A stretch of DNA of 64,000 nucleotides. Source: Apoderus coryli. Taxonomy: Eukaryota; Arthropoda; Insecta; Coleoptera; Attelabidae. This document shows positions 48,450 through 61,384 of the stretch, in pieces. Location of the stretch: the NCBI GenBank assembly GCA_911728435.2, contig OU452202.1, forward strand, positions 23,787,135 to 23,851,134, given 5' to 3'. Both the position numbers and the translations under genes were made by a program. Below the pieces are notes generated by a model that saw nothing but the letters and a program-made list of their open reading frames with translations, was not told the DNA's origin and ran no database searches. Each line of letters begins with the position of its first letter. Within the stretch, counting starts at the first letter, position 1.

Positions 48450-50015
48450 TAAAGTTTGTCTTATCAAACATAATACTAAAAACCTGTAGGACGGATTTTG
48501 ATTTTATTTGAAAGGCTTGATTATTATTTCTTTTTTTTTAAAGTAAAATCACTCGAAAAAGGACACCCCATTTAGAAACCTGTAGCTGCTGTCAAAGAGT
48601 TGCTGCCTAAATGACTGCAGAATCAGAATTTTTTTAAATTTAACTATATCGATTTCAGTTTTAACCATTCAAAATTATATTGAAAATACGACAACCCTGG
48701 TTTGGATAAAATTAACACCCTTTAATATAACAAATTTTCTTCTCAAAATTGACTTCTATTCATTCAAAAGCGCGGCTTATCTACGGACAAACATGTTCTG
48801 TTCTAGTAGGCAGGTTATTCAACAATAACTTCATAAATAATTCAATCTACCGTAAATCTATCAAACACATCCAGTTGTAATCGGGCGAAAGCCTGTTAAA
48901 CATTGTCGGCTTCTAAAGCAGAAAAAAAACACGAAGAAGAATTTATATTAACAATGAGAAAGTAGATCTGCTACAATTATTTATCTACATATAAGGGCAT
49001 TACGCATTGCGTATTATTAGCAACAGACCGTAACAAAATTGTATATTATTGATAATATATTATTAGAATTCGAGTAATAAATTCTAATTGGCTAATGAAA
49101 ATTCGAGATTTATTTAAATTTCTTACAACAAACTGTAAACAAAGCGGGATTTAATAAATTTATTCTAATGCTCCGTTTGTTTGGTGTTGAATTTTATTAA
49201 TGGACTTGGATGGTTAATTGTCCAGAACGTGTTAAGAATGTTTTTACACAATAATTTATATAATTGTGGAATTCTAGCGGTAGCAGGACATTTTTGTAAA
49301 CATATTTTGTTACATAAGGAAACATGTACCATAGGCAGTCAGAAAATCTATTTGTTTGGCACACATATTTGTTTATTGAAATTTATACAAACGTTCTTCC
49401 ATGTAAATCAGTTTTAACTTGACAAACCTTAAGGGATGATAGATAGATAGATCATAAACATAGTACCAAAAAGCTCATCGAGAATTTAAAATGATATCTT
49501 TTATAATAGAATATACACAACCTGACCCCGTATACTCATTCTGAAATCAACACTCATTATAATGAAACTTTTGAAATTGACACTTTTTTGATTATCCCCC
49601 GTATCTCTTAGGCGAGATAAAATTTTCAAATTTTGATTTTACCATTTTAAGTTTGTCCAAAAAAGAAATAATTACGGAGACATCTTGTAAAAATATCGGA
49701 AATGGGACATGGCGGCAACATATATATATACAGCGTTCTTCAAAAAGTTCGATTCATATGGGATAATTTTTTTATTATTAAATTTAAATACAATTCTTCA
49801 AATTGCTAAAATGATTTATGTCATGTGTCAAAATTGACATTTTCTACCATACGAGTATATGGCAAAAATGGCATTATTTTTTGGCTATACATTTGTTGAT
49901 GGGACTAAAACGTCTTCCCAGCTACAGGGATCACTGTAGTAGTGCTCCAGATTTTCTTGATTCCTATATTTCCTCGTTGATGTCTGTAAAACACTTTAGT
50001 TCGATCCTTTCAAAT
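48450..50015. other. AT-rich stretch
   Basis: A (GATA)n microsatellite at 49439-49452. No gene recognised. Confidence 0.4.
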
Positions 50016-50019
50016 ATAC

Positions 50020-51210
50020 ATCTAAATAAATGAAATAAAATAAATAAATGCTTTATTGCCCAACAGATAAACAATCCCTTTAAAGGACAAATACATTGAA
50101 AATATATATATATATATACAATACAATACAAAAAAGAAATACGAGTAGGTATATCTTAAAATTATTGTTCGAAAAACCAACTTTATTCTAACAAAATTAT
50201 CAAAAAACATGTCGCAACAGTGACATATTTTATTAAAGTTGCTGGTCATCATATAAATAGGTGACCTTAAGAGAGCGTTGGTCCTAGCACGCCCACATTT
50301 AAATAAATAATTCTGTCTAACACAGAGACGAGGAACATTGAAATTTAATTTCGAAATCAAATAAGGACTATCTATCTTGCCATGGAGAAGGTTATATAAG
50401 AAAGCCAAGGACGACACAAGACGACGATGCTCCAGACTCTGCATCGAAAAACGCGATAAAAGCAGACTATGATCATATCCCCGAACGGGGTAAACACCAT
50501 CCTGTCTCCAAACCAGATACTTTAGGAATCTCCTTTGGACCCTTTCCACTGCCTGTTTATGAACCGAGTAAAATGGACTCCAAATTATGGATCCATACTT
50601 CAGTTTCGATCGTACATATGCACAATAAAGAGCCGTAAGTGTATTTATGTCCGTGAATCCCTTACAGTTCCGAACCAAAAATCCGTACATGCAACCGGCC
50701 TGCTCAACCTTCCCACGAACGTGATTAACAAACGTAAGCTGTGAATCGAACACAATACCAAGGTCCTTGATGGTCTCCAACGAAGATAGCGGAACACCAT
50801 TGATCTCATAAGAAAATCCAGTACTGTTCCTTTTTCTCGAATATGAAACAGACTTACACTTTGCTCTGCTCAATGAAACCTTATTTTTCTCACACCAGTC
50901 ACTCAACCTGGCAATATCATTTTGCAATGCATAACAATCTGCCAAAGAATTTATTGAGTGAAAAATGTTAAGGTCGTCAGCAAATAAGAGACTGCTTGTC
51001 CCAATAGCCGAAACCAGATCATTAATAAAAAGGATGAATAATAAAGGACCCAAATTAGAGCCCTGCGGAACCCCGGAAGTCGTAACATATGTATTAGATT
51101 TATGTCCATTAAAATATACAAATTGACATAATGACATGATAATGTCCTGATGCCAAAAACAGGTGAACCTGGCTACGATAACCTCTCCACTCTTAAATTC
51201 GTTATCGGAT
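50020..51210 (-). pseudogene. 5'-truncated jockey-like LINE reverse transcriptase
   Basis: Minus frame: QFVYFNGHKSNTYVTTSG, VPQGSNLGPLLFILFINDL (motif B), SLLFADDLNIFH (motif C intact), LSDWCEKNKVSLSRAKC, IKDLGIVFDSQLTFVNH, YVRSKLKYGSIIWSPFY, VERVQRRFLKYLVW, FNVPRLCVRQNYLF. The frame stays open to 50022, but the last ~60 residues are hydrophobic AT-rich read-through into the 3' end. The 3' end shows a (TA)n tract and GGGCAATAAAGCATTTATT near 50065-50045, a typical jockey-like tail with a poly(A) signal. Upstream of about 51210 the frame loses family resemblance, so motif A is absent. Confidence 0.85.
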
Positions 51211-51359
51211 AATTTAGAAAAATTTATGCTTCTCACCAAGAATCTTGCAATTGACGAGTATATGATCAAATTTAAAGGAAGGAGCCAATTAAAAAAGGTT
51301 ACAGAGTACGGGTATTGGCCAATTAGAATGGGTATTGCCAAAGGTTTCAAATTTATACT

Positions 51360-54300
51360 GGCAAATCAGAGGATACCGAGAAAAGTTTAGAAGCAAGAGT
51401 AGTAGAGAATTTCCTGGATTTCTTGCACCTCTAGGACTTTTTTCCATAAATATCTTGCCCTTCAAAGGGTTGAAGGTCTTTTTCAAGGAAAATTTCGCGG
51501 CCTTATTTAATTTTATACTTTTTATAAAAATATAGCGAAAGCATTAGATCAATAAGTTCATATTTCGTTAAAAAGTTAGAACGTCAAATAATGTCAAAAA
51601 GTCCTTAAGGATATTTTATTTAGCCGAAAGAAAAGGAAGCGAAATTGTGATGATGATTGTAATTCTAACGGGCTAGAATAAAGTTGATACACTCTATAAT
51701 AGCTGAACATTTTGCGGTTTGTATCGTGACATTCTTTCGTTTTGCGGCTTATTGCGTTTTGATATTATATCAAAGAGAATCAGACTGGCCGCTTGTTCAC
51801 ATTTTTTATGCGTGCAAACTAGAACATGCCCGTTTGTACAAGCAGGGAAAGTATTTAGAACATTGCTATCATTATTTATCAATTGACTCACTCTTAACTC
51901 TTAGGTGCCAATCATAGTCGTAAATATGTTCAGATGGACTTATGGCATCGGTTATTTAAATTATCTATCTGGCGAAACTGGTTATTCGCCCGCACCAAAG
52001 CTCCTTTTTTTAGATCAATCAATCAGTGACACACACTGCAAAAACAACAGCGCGTCGAACGATTTCGTGCGTTTTTGAACCTCTCAAGTGAGGATAAGGA
52101 TGCTGGTCCGGATTAAGACCATTTTAATGTCTCATATGACAGTTAAAAGTTAATACGAACAACACATCACAAGGAAATCACTTTTACGCTGCTAATGTTG
52201 TAACTAAGTCAATATAGCGAGAATAATTAAATAATGAAAATAAGAAGCATTTTTAATAATTATTAAACTATCCGATAGATATTTATTGCCAGTTGGTGCT
52301 GTTGGTACATGGCCACAACCGACACAGCACACTCTTAACAACTTTTATTGGCTATTAGCTTAATAAGCTGAAGTATGTTTATGTTTGCTTTAAGTATTAT
52401 TAATTATTATAGACAAGGTGCTCAGTTTGTTTTGTGCGGGTTTTATGCTTTTTTTTCTCTTAGTCAACAAACATGAGTAGGTAGGTATATTTATGTTGCG
52501 GTTGATCTAGGAATTATTAAGGAAAAATATATATGAATGCTAGTTTAAAGTTGTATTTCAATACTTTTAGGATTATTTTCGTTAATTTAAATTAATTATA
52601 ATAAATTAAAGTCAAGGCAAATTCAACTTTTCATCAAAATGTGTCAAATCAGGATAGCAAGCATGGACGAATTCTTGGAAAAATTATATATTTTACCATC
52701 CTGTAGTTATTTTTACTTTTATTTTTGAAAATAACTTTACGTCAATGCTTTTTTAATTAAATATTAATGAAATAATGTCATAATAATAATAATAATAACG
52801 AAATAATATAGGTGGTCATTATTACGCAATCACTATGCCTCATGTACATTTGCCCATAAGTAGTACTTTAAAGGCGCATTCCAACAAATAAAACCGTTGT
52901 ATTCTCTATAATTTCAAACCAAATACCTAAATAATTACAATGTGTGTCATGACCTTAGCTACCAAATGATTGAACACACATATTAGATGTCTTAACATAC
53001 CTATTTCAGTATATACAGCATATAATAAGGTGTGGAGAATTTTGCCATTTTTTTCATTCATGCCTAAGAAAGAAATATTAACCGTAAGGTAATGATATTG
53101 CTACTATAAATCTGTTATGATAATAACACTCTTACATTGAGCGGTAATCATTTTAAAAGCCAACTATCAGATTCTATTGCATATTTTTATTACTACCTTG
53201 ATTAATCTGTTTCTTTGTGAGGGCCTGGTCAATTTTTTCCATCAAATTTTTCAACTGTATCTATTTCCACCCTGCATTCTTTGATAACCCTTATTTTTAC
53301 TAGCATCTTTTTCTGGGGACGACAAATTAAGTCGAATTTAATAAAAAATATCTATCTATCTTCCTCAGTATGGAAAGTTGGGAACTCAACAGTCTATTCA
53401 TGTATTAGAAAATGGAAATATAAAATTAAAGGCTAAAGGTGCAGTTCGTACATTTCCATTGATTGGAGTAGTATTAGGACTGTGCTGATGATATATGAAT
53501 GCAGCCAACTCTCACTCTTGCCTTCTGCAACTCTGATATCAGGGTCACTTTTACGTTTTTACAAAACGACCACTGCTTCTGATATTTGTTACACAGCTTA
53601 TCAATCGATTCATTAGTTTGTTGGCAGTAACAGTGTTAAGATAGTAAGTTCATTTCATCATGATCCTATGGGTTTGCAGAATTTCGTCAAGTCAACCAAA
53701 ATCTGCTGGGATTCCAAACAACATCGATAGTAGGATAGAGGCATTTCGTAGACTACTACAAAATTCTCCTAAAGAGCTACAAATCGTTTTTTGGAAATTT
53801 CTTCAAAACTATCAAAGGGAACTTAATGCAATTTGGCATAAGAGCGTAGTTTGTAATGAGAAATGCTACTAATATGTCGTAACCTTCATAGATTATTCAT
53901 AGGCGTAACTTACGAAGGGGCTGCAATGGTTTAATCACCATATTTTTGTGAGTAGTATATCTATTATCTAAAAATGGTATCAAAAAGATTAAAGCTTGAT
54001 TTATTTTACATAAAAAAGGTACTGTTGACAAAATGTTTTAAACTTGACAGTTTTCGAATGTTGATGTGTTTTTCAAGATTTTTAAATTACTGCAGATTCA
54101 GAGGCTATTTCTGGCTATCGCTAGATATTTTTTCAGTGTTTTCATTAGGTCAGCTTAGATTAGAACTGCCCTCGTGAGTTTACAGACTGTTGTCTCTATC
54201 ATTCTGGATTTAGATGATGTAATCAGATTAGAAAAGGGAAAAATTAGTGTTATTATGAATTTAATCGATATCTCGAGTTTTCTTATATTTATTAATTTAT

Positions 54301-54795
54301 TTCATAATTGCTAAATTAGATTTTCTTGGAAACTGGTATCAATTAACAACCTCGCACACCTCTCAATACCCATATTGCATCGGTGAGTAACACAACATTA
54401 AAAATTATATAGTTATTACATTTTCATGGTAAACCTTTTTTACTATAATATTATACTGTGTATACTTTTTTTTTAAATACAAGGAGCCGCCTAGCAGATA
54501 ATTACTATTTTTAAATGCCACATTTAATAATGCGTTGAATGGTTAAAAGAAAGAAGATGAAAAAAAAAAACAAAACCAATTACCAAATGGGAGGAGTTCA
54601 ATAATGAATTGTCTATATGGATAGACTTGGGCGATCTAATATTCAGATAAAGTTCGCACAGATTAACCTATTACACTCCTTTACAGGGTCGATAGACATT
54701 TCTGTTACGGAAATATGGTAGAAGCAATTTTGGCATTTTTAGATTTATTTCTATAAACTATGAAAGTTATTTCGATTTGATTCCTAAAACGCTTC
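51360..54795. other. Mostly AT-rich non-coding DNA
   Basis: A 70-codon plus frame at 53660-53872 includes DSRIEAFRRLLQNSPKELQI, which looks protein-like and is unassigned. 53200-53370 ends AATAAAAAATATCTATCTATC and may be a LINE 3' end. A (TAA)n tract occurs near 52780. Confidence 0.35.
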
Positions 54796-54799
54796 TTCT

Positions 54800-54959
54800 C
54801 CACCCTTTTGGGGGTAGAATCTACCACCAAAAATTTTGTTTTATTATAAAATTGCTTCATTTTAATATTCAAAATTGTCATAATTTTCGAAGGAGACAAT
54901 TTTGACATAAGTGATTTTCGTCTTATTTTTGCTCACAGATTCTGACCCCAAAGGGTGGG
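54800..54959. repeat. Nested palindrome (MITE-like)
   Basis: Outer arms 54800-54822 and 54937-54959 share CACCCTTT-GGGG and AGAATCT inverted. An inner perfect pair CAAAATTGTC / GACAATTTTG lies at 54870-54879 and 54895-54904. Confidence 0.75.
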
Positions 54960-54964
54960 CATTT

Positions 54965-55480
54965 TTTTTGTCACAACCTGTAGATAAGTGTGCCAAAATG
55001 CTAGAGAAATAATCAGTTATTAAGCTTATGGTAATGCTACTTACATAATCTGGATAGAAGTTTAGTTGAACGATTTGTATTTTATATTTACCTGAAACAA
55101 AATAAACAATTCAAGAAAATATTACAACAAAATTGTGATATTGGGGTCGTTTCAAAAAAAATATCAAGCTATGTATCTTAATATATCCATAAGGGTTATA
55201 GTTCGTAACCCAGAAGGTGTTAGGCTCAAATTATTCCTCAGAGGGAGGACTATTATAAAAAAAAAATGAAAGGATCCAAAAAACAAATTACTCCACACAA
55301 ATTTCATAATTAAATAAATTTGGGAAAATGGGTAAAGACATAGCAGAATCCTAGAAAGATACACAGGCCATTGCCTTCGGCAATTTTCTGCCAGTTTGTA
55401 TGTCGATGGGGCGCACGCAAATATTACAGCCCTAAAACGTTACGGTGCCGGTGGTTGGAAATCAGCCTCTGTAGCTGAAG
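54965..55480. other. Non-coding stretch
   Basis: 55360-55480 is GC-richer and unassigned. Confidence 0.35.
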
Positions 55481-55482
55481 GC

Positions 55483-56634
55483 TATCCCAATAAACACATA
55501 TACGTAAATTAAACGTTGATTCAACGTGTCAGTCGTTGATAATTGGTCTTACGTTAGAAAAGTGACGGTTTATTTTAAGTTTAAACATCTGTTTTTATTA
55601 TCTAAATAAAACTACGTGCATTAATTTGTTTAATTAACGTTGTATATGTATTATAAATAAACCATAAAATAAAAACGTTTGTTTTAGTTGTTTTTTTAAA
55701 CGCATGTCAAACATTGTCAAAATTAAAAACGTTTATAAAAAGTTCTTTATGTAATTTATAATAAACCGGTATTTATAGCCAAAATAACGTTAGAAAATGT
55801 TCATTAGAAGCGCATAAATTTTAGAGGTGACAATAAAAACGTTAAAATGACGTTTTTTAAGTATTTTATAATAATCCGAAAATTACAGTTAAGGTAACGT
55901 GTAAAATAAACCAAAAAGTTGCATTGTTGGTTGTAAATATTCAAAGATCCGTTTGTTTTTTTTTGTGTTATTCAATATTTTTATATAAAATATTGTCAAA
56001 AAGAAATTACAAAAATTATTCGATACAACGTAAGTTTCGGCGACAGAAAGTGGCATAGTTCGCCGAAACGTGCATTATTGTATCGTAGAATTTTGTAAGT
56101 TATATTTGACCACAATATTTAATATTAAAAAACACCCATATGTTTATATTTTTTGGTTTAACTATTTAACAAAAAGGTCATTATTTTTTCATCAAACTTT
56201 TGTATCAACTCAACAATGGAAATCTGGTAGTTTTACTGATTTATTCCATACATTTTATCAACGTATATTTCACGTTACAAAAATATATAAAAGCAACGTG
56301 AAATCAAAAGTTATTTAAATGTTTCTAAAATGCGTAATTAATACGATTACACAAACGTTTTTGTAAAGCTAATAATTAACGTTTGTGTAATCGTATTATT
56401 AACGTATTTTAGAAACGTATAAATAACGTTTGATTTCAGAGTTGAATATATATACATAAATACGTTCAATACACGTTTGTTTAAAGCCTTTAACTAACGT
56501 TTCGTTATTCGTGTTCTGTAACGTGAAAAAGGGCGACATATCAAAGTCAAATGTACGTATCTAATGTACCTTTTTCTGGAAAGGTGTTTTGTAATGATAA
56601 ACGTTAAATAAACCTATGTGTGTTTACTGGGATA
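55483..56634. mobile_element. Non-autonomous foldback-type DNA element with ACGTT-rich interior
   Basis: Termini are inverted: TATCCCAATAAACACATATA at 55483 and, from 56634 inward on the other strand, TATCCCAGTAAACACACATA. The terminal match is 29 of 35 positions and ends in AACGTT on both sides. ACGTT occurs at least fifteen times inside. Two internal hairpins are present: 56021-56043 with 56060-56085 (core GTTTCGGCGA), and 56301-56362 with 56375-56436 (62-bp arms, core ATACGATTACACAAACGTT). No transposase is encoded. Confidence 0.8.
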
Positions 56635-56639
56635 TTGCT

Positions 56640-57575
56640 GACTCCAAGAAAAATAAAATGGAAACTGCGTACTAAATTTTGCATCAAATTAATCCAAATT
56701 CTATTTACGTTAAGCATGAACCTTTTTCCTTATATATTGTAGAAAAGGTTCTAAAATTAATTTCTAATTTGTTTACTGAAAAAAATTATTAAAGTGTCAA
56801 ATTACACAAAGTTTTGGCCAACTGATATATAATATAATATACTTAACACTGATGAAGTGAGTTTCTATCTTCGAAACATGTTTCTACAATTATTGATGTG
56901 TTTAAATAAAATATTTCGAAGTTGATTTTATTTGACTGGAATTTTCATCTTCTACAAGAATAAAGGATAATAACACAGAGTAATCTAACGAAATCTCTAC
57001 CACCGATAGCTTGAGGATTTAGAAATTTTCTGTGTAAGGCTTATAATATATTTATATCTCCTTTATTTACATTTCCTCAAAAAAAAAACATCAAAAAAGT
57101 AAAACAAATACTGCAATTTACAACTCAGTTATTAAATATATTAAATTTATGACACTTAAATTTATGAAATGATGTTTAATAAGCGTTAAACTCGTAAAAT
57201 ATAATATTCAATTAAGATATCTTGTTACAGCAGTCAAATAAAATAGAAGCAAAAAAAGTCGCAACAGCACCGGCTACGTGAATAATTATCATAGAGTTTG
57301 TAATCATTTGAATTTATATTAGTAGTTTATTTTCTGAAAACAAATATAATTAAAATTATTTATATCTACTTTTACTGTTATTTACGATTTCAGTTCACAT
57401 GAGGGCCCCAAAATACACAGATATCGGAGATCGGATTCATATAGTAAATTAGTGAAATCAATTTTATGTTCCTTTGATTGAATTGTATTTTTCTTGAACC
57501 TTGCTACAATTTCTTTTTGCAAATTCTTTCCCTTTCTTGAGATATAAGGTTCTATTTTAAAAGCGAATTTTTAGC
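56640..57575. other. AT-rich stretch with one CTGANGA module
   Basis: No gene recognised. Confidence 0.4.
56849..56884 (+). repeat. CTGANGA-hairpin-GAAAC module, copy 5
   Basis: CTGATGA, AGTGAGTTTCTATCTTC (weak stem), GAAAC, ATGTT. Flanking AACA and TGTT can pair. Confidence 0.5.
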
Positions 57576-57579
57576 TCTC

Positions 57580-58530
57580 CATGCACGAAAACGCAAAAAC
57601 CACTTAACAAATTTTAACCAAATTTGGTACAAATATACTATAGGACATGGCAAGGAGCTGATTAGATTTTGGGAAACATTGAGCGTAGGCAAGTGGTTTA
57701 AAAGAGGGTTCAAAAATTTAAAAAATTCATAGTTCTTAAACTTATACGAAATACTGCATAATTTTTTGTGCGTTTAATTTAACATAACCTAGAATATTTA
57801 ACCTAAACAATTAGACCACATTGACATTCGAAAAAAGTGGAAAATGGGGTAAAAAGGTTAGAAAAAACGAATTTCTCAAACATAGCAGAAATATTGACTA
57901 GTTATTAATAGCCTTGATAGAATATAACCAAAAAAATGTGTTATAAATAACTTGTTTTCATATGCGTTCGTAAATAGTGTAAAAGGGGTCAAAATAAAAA
58001 CATATATACTTCCTAAACATAATCGGAATAAGGAATAATTTTTCGTAGTTGTGATAGAATGTAACCAAAAAAATGTTACATAAATGAACTGGTTCACACA
58101 GGAGTTGGAAAAAGGGTCAAAAACGAACAAAAAAATGTTTTTCCAAATATAACAGAAAAATTGGCTACTTATATATAGCTTTGATATAAGATAACCTACA
58201 ACATGCAGCATAACAATTTTGTTTACATAGGGGTTCGTAAATAGTAGAAAAGGGGGCAAAAAAATTTTTATAATAAAACTAAAAAAAAAATCAATTATTT
58301 TGCGTACAAGAACTTGGCCTAGAAGATCTGAAATATAAAATCTGTACGTATAAATAGTGCCTCCAAAGAGAAGAAAAATGAACAAAACGATACTTAAAAA
58401 AAATAGCTGATGCCTAAAACAAAACAATTATTAAATTTAGATAAATGACAAATAGGTCATAAAATTATTACATTTACACTTAAACATAGAGAGCTATTCG
58501 TGCCTCCAGAGCAACAGTTTATTTCTCTTT
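57580..58530 (+). repeat. Dispersed repeat family copy B with ~134-bp tandem monomers
   Basis: Same family and orientation as 30220-30905. Monomer starts (GAAATATTG/GAAATACTG-like) lie near 57747, 57884, 58021 and 58152. It ends in GAGAGCTATTC and GAGCAACAGTTTATTT. Confidence 0.75.
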
Positions 58531-58534
58531 GAAA

Positions 58535-61380
58535 CTTTTTGAAAAACAAACAAATATTTAAAAAAAAACGCATCTGAAGGCGCGCTTTCAATAAGTACCA
58601 TACCCTCTACGTAAAATTGAAAATGTCTAATCGCACATAGTTATTAGATAATAATTTTAACTAAATTAAGCATATTTATGGAGATACGCAAACTAAGATT
58701 CGAGGGGCAACGCTAGTACTGCATAAATTAACAGTTGCAATATGTCCGTGTACAATAACGGCGTTCAAACATAAATTGATCCAAGCGTGAAAATCTACTG
58801 CATAAAATAATAATTGAACAGACTATATACCCAACCATACAATATTACATAGCAAACAACACGGCAAAAATAAAATAACATCACCACTACTCGCCAGCTG
58901 AAGAGCAAAATAAAGACTACGAATAAGCAAAAAATTACTATCTAATATCTATAATTACTACATAGTGAAAAATAAAAAAAAATGAGAAAACTTATATACG
59001 AAGAGGAAGAGACTAGCACCAACACCTGTGTGCCCCTGCCCGGTAAAAATCTTGGTGCCCCGGCAGTATTTTGCCGCTGCTGTTGCCCGGCTACAGCCAT
59101 AAACCAAATCCGCTGACGGAAGTCCTGCATGGACTCTACGGCAGCTCTCCTGCCTGCGCTAAAGTGGAAGAGAGAGATAGAAGGAGAAGACAGCACAGAC
59201 AGAGGCAGCCGCGGCCGCCCTGACCTGCTGCTGCTCTTCTAATAAATCCGATATACAGTTGCACATGGCAGGAAAGCGAGCAAATAGAAACTCCAGAGGC
59301 GTGGATTACAATTTTTATTAGGTAATATTAACACGTTCGATACCGAGGGGTGATTTGTGTTTCGTCCACACAGACCACACATAAAAAAAACAGTGCACGT
59401 TATATGCTATGCTTTTTTTCATTAAAAGCGTATTCAAAACGAAATTATTATTAAGTTCCACAAGGTTTACTGCTGTGGCTCATATATGGGACGTTGGGAA
59501 CAAAATTAACCATAAATATAGACCGCACGGCCCAACGTACACGGACGTGTACGGTTTTTTTTTTGATGAACAAATTGCCTTTTTGCCACTTTTTTGGATA
59601 ATGATTTTCTTTTTTCCGGTAGGGAGTTAGGAAAACTTCTCCAGAATCAATTTTTTTCACAGTTGGATTACCCTCTCCCGAAACTGTAGATAGGTGATTT
59701 TTTGGTACTTTTGTTTGTTATAAAGGAAACAGCCGTTCCATAGACAGATATCTACAAGATGGAACAATAATTTGAGGCACTATCTTATAGTTTTATACTT
59801 AAAATCATGTAGAACACTAACTATAACTGAAACCTGCGGACTACGCGACACACATATGAGCCAACCATTACTGCAGACTATACCTACTTCAAGTTGATTC
59901 TCATAACCCCAGACACAACCGAGAAAATGCTTATTAAATGGGTGTATGCTCATGGCTCACATGTGAGACGCTAGTCTACTGGGAAAATCGTTGTGGCTCA
60001 TATAAGAGCCACTCGGTAGCGAACGTGATTTGGGCTTCGAATTGCTTAACCACCGTATACTCCAGATTTAGCCACAACTTCTTTAACAACTCAATAATAA
60101 TAAAGCGAGTTCTATGTTTGCTTTGGAAACCTAGATTCAAATCAAGTACAACCAAATTCAATCATTAAATTTGTCTTTCAGTTCATGATTTTGTTTAGCT
60201 AGAAATATTTGAACTTCAGAATAGCAGTTTTCTTCTTGATAGCTATCTAACCTCTGTATGTCGAAGCAAACTGTGGTGAATATTACCCATTTCAAGACAC
60301 AAAAGCGCAAAGAGTCTTGAATTCAAAACTCTTGACTTGTGGTTCTTTTATTTTATGCGGTGCTGATTTCAAGTCTGTTTTTGCGTTTTAGGGTATGTGT
60401 TTGTGTCCCACTGCAAATAATGATATGTACTACAGGTTGAGAAACGTTGTTAGTCTATAGATGGATTAAATCGAAATAAAAAAAAATAAACAATAAGGTT
60501 CATGAAAAATAAATGAATATTTTAGAATCAACGGTAGATAAAAATGCTCACTAGTTGCCTTAGTAGCAAATAATTTTATTCGAGGACCACTATGTATTGT
60601 TTAAAACTTTCTTAGATCCTAAGGAAGTTTAAGCCAATTAAAACAAAACGTTGAGTGAGATCTAGTTTGTACGTATATTTTATCTCCCAAAAATAATAAA
60701 TTAAATTATTGCATTTTCAGTAGGTTTTTTTACGCTACGTCACTGGCAGCTGGCCTATGTAAGAAGTCCGCCCAGTTTTAATCACGAAGAAACGGCAAAT
60801 TCCTTGCGCTCAGTCGACCAAATAACATCTCCAACATTAAGAATGCCTCTTCCTGATCATTCCTATACAGGGCGCTGCGGCGCGTGACAATGATCTATTT
60901 CATATAAATGCCTTATTTGGTAAAAAGCAATGATTTACCAATATATAACCTTATATACCCGCTAATGTAGAATATTTAGAAAAAAGTATAGAAACGGTAC
61001 ATGTAATCTTTGAGTATTTTAACATATTTAAATGCCATCTGAATGAAATTGATTTGTTCTGATTCTGATAAAAATATTTAAGAGAAAATTATTATTTATG
61101 CATTTATTACAGGATATGACTGGGATCTAAGAAATTTTCTTGAACATAGTAATTCAATTCGTTTGTTGTCATTCTATTTTAGGATAAGGATACAGCGGAG
61201 TTTGAATTTTGTGATTTTTGACCGCCTGCTATCAATTCCAAAAATATTTGGAAAATTATTGGTCAAAAAATCGCGCGCGTTTAAGGAATGTACTTGGATG
61301 ATTTGGACCCATAAAATTTTGAATAAGAGGTAATATTTGATATTTCAATAGCTCAAGATAAAATTGTGATGTCAAACTCC
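58535..61380. other. Unassigned DNA with a GC-rich island and repeated TGGCTCAYAT words
   Basis: TGGCTCATAT or near variants occur at about 59476, 59853 (inverted), 59954 and 59993, the last as an imperfect palindrome TGGCTCATATAAGAGCCA. No gene family recognised. The rest is AT-rich. Confidence 0.35.
59010..59240. other. GC-rich island
   Basis: About 230 bp, markedly GC-rich, with CCGCGGCCGCCC at about 59209-59220 and CTG-rich segments. A minus frame reads RRAAVESMQDFRQRIWF and GAPRFLPGRGTQV. It could be a promoter/5' UTR island or a retroelement 5' piece; neither is proven. Confidence 0.35.
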
Positions 61381-61384
61381 CCTC

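Noticed and set aside
56021..56085. Hairpin around GTTTCGGCGA as another CTGANGA module
   Set aside because: It lacks CTGANGA; the GAAAC arises from the palindrome itself, and it is part of the 55.5-kb foldback element.
57876..58427. 183-codon minus frame with many aromatic/hydrophobic residues
   Set aside because: Composition follows directly from the AT-rich ~134-bp monomers; repeated motifs correspond to repeat units, not to a membrane protein.
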